The position numbers and the translations under genes were made by a program. The notes under the pieces were generated by a model. The model ran no database searches and was not told the origin of the DNA. It worked only from the letters and a program-made list of their open reading frames with translations. A stretch of 64,000 nt of DNA from Agrobacterium tumefaciens (GTDB lineage Bacteria; Pseudomonadota; Alphaproteobacteria; Rhizobiales; Rhizobiaceae): positions 124,001 to 188,000 of the forward strand of contig CP048486.1 of the NCBI GenBank assembly GCA_025560025.1, read 5' to 3'. Shown one piece after another: positions 61,975-64,000 of the stretch (position 1 is its first letter; each line of letters opens with the position of its first letter).

Positions 61975-62574
61975 ATGGCTTTCCAGCTTCCCGACCTCCC
62001 CTATGCCCATGATGCGCTCGCCCCTGCAGGCATGTCCGAGGAGACGCTGAAGTTTCATCACGATCTCCACCACAAGGCCTATGTCGATAATCTCAACAAG
62101 GCGATTTCAGGCACCGAGTGGGAAAACAGGAGCCTCGAAGAGATCGTCCGGGGCACCTATGAGAAGGGTGCGGTGGCGCAGTCCGGCATCTTCAACAATG
62201 CCTCCCAGCACTGGAACCACAATATCTTCTGGGAGATCATGGGCCCAAAAAATCATGCGATCCCGAAGGTGCTGGAAGATGCGCTGACGCAGTCCTTCGG
62301 CTCGGTCGCGCTGTTCAAGCAGAATTTCGCCCTAGCCGGTGCGTCGCAATTCGGTTCGGGCTGGGCGTGGCTGGTGGTGGATACCGATGGCACACTGAAG
62401 ATCACCCGCACGGAAAACGGCGTCAATCCGCTGTGCTTCGGGCAGAAGGCGCTTCTAGGCTGCGATGTATGGGAACACAGCTACTACATCGATTTCCGCA
62501 ACAAGCGCCCGGCTTATCTCGAAAATTTCCTCGACAATCTGGTGAACTGGCAGGCGGTCGCCGCCCGCCTCTGA
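61975..62574 (+). CDS. sodB: Superoxide dismutase, Fe/Mn family
   Basis: This 199-aa enzyme dismutates superoxide to hydrogen peroxide and oxygen in the cytoplasm. The metal ligands are visible: His in KFHHDLHHKAYVDNLN, His in NASQHWNHNIFW, and Asp and His in CDVWEHSYYIDFRNKRPAYL. The GASQFGSGWAW segment is the active-site Gln/Gly region; iron is more likely than manganese but not certain. ATG 61975 has AAAGGA upstream. The SoxR-type promoter indicates induction by redox-cycling compounds; A. tumefaciens has a SoxR-dependent sodBII that this gene resembles in context. fdxA and a flavin reductase gene follow. Confidence 0.93.
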   Translation: MAFQLPDLPYAHDALAPAGMSEETLKFHHDLHHKAYVDNLNKAISGTEWENRSLEEIVRGTYEKGAVAQSGIFNNASQHWNHNIFWEIMGPKNHAIPKVLEDALTQSFGSVALFKQNFALAGASQFGSGWAWLVVDTDGTLKITRTENGVNPLCFGQKALLGCDVWEHSYYIDFRNKRPAYLENFLDNLVNWQAVAARL

Positions 62575-62631
62575 TTTAAGTCCCACCGATCCGGTCGTTG
62601 CCGCTGCCCTGGGTGGCTGGCCGGGTCAGGC

Positions 62632-62658
62632 GCAGCCGGACAGCCGCCGTCCGGCTGC
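62632..62658 (+). promoter_or_regulatory. Stem-loop between sodB and fdxA
   Basis: Perfect 10-bp stem GCAGCCGGAC/GTCCGGCTGC with a seven-base loop, 20 nt before the fdxA start and without a T run. It could attenuate read-through or protect the upstream mRNA. Confidence 0.45.
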
Positions 62659-62678
62659 AACTCCATTCGAGCGTCTCA

Positions 62679-63014
62679 ATGCCCTATGTCGTCACCGAAA
62701 ACTGCATCGCCTGCAAATATATGGACTGCGTGGAAGTCTGTCCGGTGGAATGTTTCTACGAGGGCGAGAACATGCTCGTTATCCATCCCGATCAATGTAT
62801 CGACTGCGGGATCTGCGAGGGCGAATGTCCCGCCGCGGCCATCCGGCCGGATACCGAAGCGGGGCTGCATGTCTGGCTAGACCTCAACCGCCATTATTCC
62901 GGCATCTGGCCAAGGGTGTACCAGAAAGGGAACCCGCCTGATAACGCCGATATCATGAACGGCGCTGCGGCCAAGATGTCCATTTTCTCAAAAAATCCAG
63001 GAGCGGGCGGTTAG
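62679..63014 (+). CDS. fdxA: Seven-iron ferredoxin
   Basis: This 111-aa FdxA carries a [3Fe-4S] and a [4Fe-4S] cluster. The cysteine pattern [20 protein letters not shown] followed by [20 protein letters not shown] is that of the 7Fe family, with the long C-terminal extension typical of Rhizobiales. ATG 62679 is the conserved start (MPYVVTENC); earlier in-frame codons are unlikely. It probably carries electrons for repair or turnover of iron-sulfur proteins under superoxide stress. It lies between sodB and the flavin reductase gene. Confidence 0.93.
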   Translation: MPYVVTENCIACKYMDCVEVCPVECFYEGENMLVIHPDQCIDCGICEGECPAAAIRPDTEAGLHVWLDLNRHYSGIWPRVYQKGNPPDNADIMNGAAAKMSIFSKNPGAGG

Positions 63015-63025
63015 CCCGGCACTGC

Positions 63026-63589
63026 ATGTCTCATAATTTCAGGCTGATCGATGGCGGTGTGGTCAATCACGCGCATATTCCACTGAAGGCCGCCACCTCT
63101 CCAACGATCTCGCCGCGTGAATTCAAGGATTCAATGGCCGGGCTTGCCTTTACGGTTGCCGTGGCCACGGCCTCACACGCCGGGGAGCGGATCGGGCGGA
63201 CGATCACATCCTTCATGCCCCTCAGCGCCGAGCCGCCGCTTCTGATGATCTCCATCGACGCCAGCAGCCGCATGGTCGATCTCATCGCTGCAAGCAGACG
63301 GTTTTCCCTCGCAGCGCTATCCAGAGGACAGGAGGAGATCGCCGACGTGTTTGCCGGAAAAGGAAACCAGCCGGACCGGTTTTCCGTCGGCAACTGGGAT
63401 GTCTGGCCTTCGGGAAGCCCAAGGCTTTCCGGGGCCCTGCTCTCCATGGATTGCAACCTTGTCGGTTCCATCGATGCCGCCGATCACATCCTCTTCGTCG
63501 GCGCGATCATCGAAGCGAGGTTCGATCCGTTGCGCAAAGCCTTGCTCTGGAGTGAACGCAACTATAAAAGGGCGGAGGTAACAAAATAG
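63026..63589 (+). CDS. Flavin reductase-domain protein
   Basis: This 187-aa protein has the flavin-reductase-like (FMN-binding split barrel) fold: SMAGLAFTVAVATASHAGER, GRTITSFMPLSAEPPLLMIS, SRRFSLAALSRGQEEIADVF and AADHILFVGAIIEA. It begins 11 nt after fdxA and is probably cotranscribed with sodB and fdxA. A flavin reductase paired with a ferredoxin suggests electron supply during oxidative stress. The N-terminal 25 residues precede the domain and have no signal character. Confidence 0.85.
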   Translation: MSHNFRLIDGGVVNHAHIPLKAATSPTISPREFKDSMAGLAFTVAVATASHAGERIGRTITSFMPLSAEPPLLMISIDASSRMVDLIAASRRFSLAALSRGQEEIADVFAGKGNQPDRFSVGNWDVWPSGSPRLSGALLSMDCNLVGSIDAADHILFVGAIIEARFDPLRKALLWSERNYKRAEVTK

Positions 63590-63608
63590 CTGTCGGCACG
63601 GATCTCTC

Positions 63609-64000
63609 TCACCGCGCCTTCAGGCATATCACCGTCCTGTCGTCGCTGAATTCACTCGATGTTGATCCCTTTACCGATGGATAGTCATTGAGCTTGTGAA
63701 AATCTGCCGCTTCGACGCGGGCGAATTCGGCTTCCCAGTCGGCGACGTCGACCCCGGCAGGTAGTGAGAGATAACCGTCGGTAAAGATTTCCAGGCTGTT
63801 GATCGTGTCCTTTGCGAGTGACAGGTCGATCGTCCCCTCCTCCATCACCATCCCGCCATTGATCGAGGCGTATCCCAAAACATGGCCTTGTCTGTTTGCG
63901 TAGCGTGGCTGAACGCGAATACCGCCCATCAGAAACTCTTCCACGGCTTCGATCTCGGCCTGAAGGCCGCTTGCGGTAGCAGCTGTTGTGATCACTGTTT
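63609..64000 (-). CDS. PP2C-like phosphatase domain protein, N-terminal part outside window
   Basis: About 130 C-terminal residues are visible and the frame stays open to the right edge. INSLEIFTDGYLSLP (TDG), then the final SSEFSDDRTVICLKAR, match the closing Asp motifs of PP2C/SpoIIE-type protein phosphatases, where TDG and DD bind metal. The partner gene or substrate cannot be seen. It converges with the flavin reductase gene, separated by 19 nt. Confidence 0.55.
   Translation of the reverse strand, partial: TVITTAATASGLQAEIEAVEEFLMGGIRVQPRYANRQGHVLGYASINGGMVMEEGTIDLSLAKDTINSLEIFTDGYLSLPAGVDVADWEAEFARVEAADFHKLNDYPSVKGSTSSEFSDDRTVICLKAR

Noticed and set aside
1..64000. tRNA or rRNA genes, CRISPR arrays, phage integrase or replication origin
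   Set aside because: I saw no cloverleaf with a CCA-end pattern, no direct-repeat/spacer array, no intact integrase or transposase and no repABC-type genes in the intergenic regions read.

Overview
The window reads as chromosomal or chromid DNA of an alphaproteobacterium of the Rhizobiaceae, most likely Agrobacterium/Rhizobium. The basis is the style of the encoded proteins, the LigD/Ku pair, iron-operator motifs of the RirA type (TGA-N9-TCA), a small RNA with repeated CCUCCUCCC loops, and the dense, G+C-rich, ATGA-overlapping operons. Species assignment is inference; no rRNA or tRNA gene was seen.

Layout. (1) 1-3406, minus: non-homologous end joining, with a small unknown gene, ku and ligD (ligD runs off the left edge). 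(2) 3611-5953: a membrane MHYT-PAS-GGDEF-EAL cyclic-di-GMP enzyme. (3) 6278-13396: a divergent sugar-acid locus. A family-5 binding protein, a mannonate-dehydratase-like enzyme and a GntR regulator lie on minus; two permeases and two ATPases lie on plus. TCATATGA-type palindromes sit in both control regions. (4) 13627-16796: a UvrD-like helicase and DNA polymerase IV, followed by a minus-strand sRNA. (5) 17099-23418: a TonB-dependent siderophore receptor diverging from a four-gene FecCD-type ABC importer, with one iron operator in front of each. (6) 23516-24412: an RpiR/MurR regulator.

(7) 24.6-46.6 kb: a visibly more A+T-rich surface-polysaccharide (LPS O-antigen/core or related) island. It encodes CDP-6-deoxyhexose synthesis (rfbF, rfbG, a nucleotide-sugar reductase/epimerase), a split transketolase, a sulfotransferase-like protein and a kinase-fold protein. 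It also has a GtrA/GtrB-like pair, a large GT-C-like membrane protein, heptose genes (hldE and an AGE-GmhB fusion), two GT9 heptosyltransferase-like proteins, one GT4, two methyltransferases and a MsbA-type exporter. Fragments of IS3-type transposases lie inside it. The combination of a CDP-4-keto sugar pathway with a two-subunit ThDP transketolase suggests a branched-chain sugar and is the best candidate for something undescribed.

(8) 48.4-55.3 kb: an IclR regulator and a NitT/TauT-type ABC importer whose ATPase is divergent from its permease. The permease operon continues into an SDR, an unknown ferredoxin-fold-like protein, an FAH-family hydrolase and a hydratase: a small keto-acid catabolic pathway. 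(9) 55.3-61.8 kb: LysR with a divergent aldo/keto reductase, a BASS transporter, an outer-membrane protein divergent from a penicillin-V-acylase-type hydrolase, and a DHFR-like reductase divergent from a TetR regulator. (10) 61.9-63.6 kb: sodB, fdxA and a flavin reductase behind a textbook SoxR box. (11) The right edge holds the 3' part of a PP2C-like gene.
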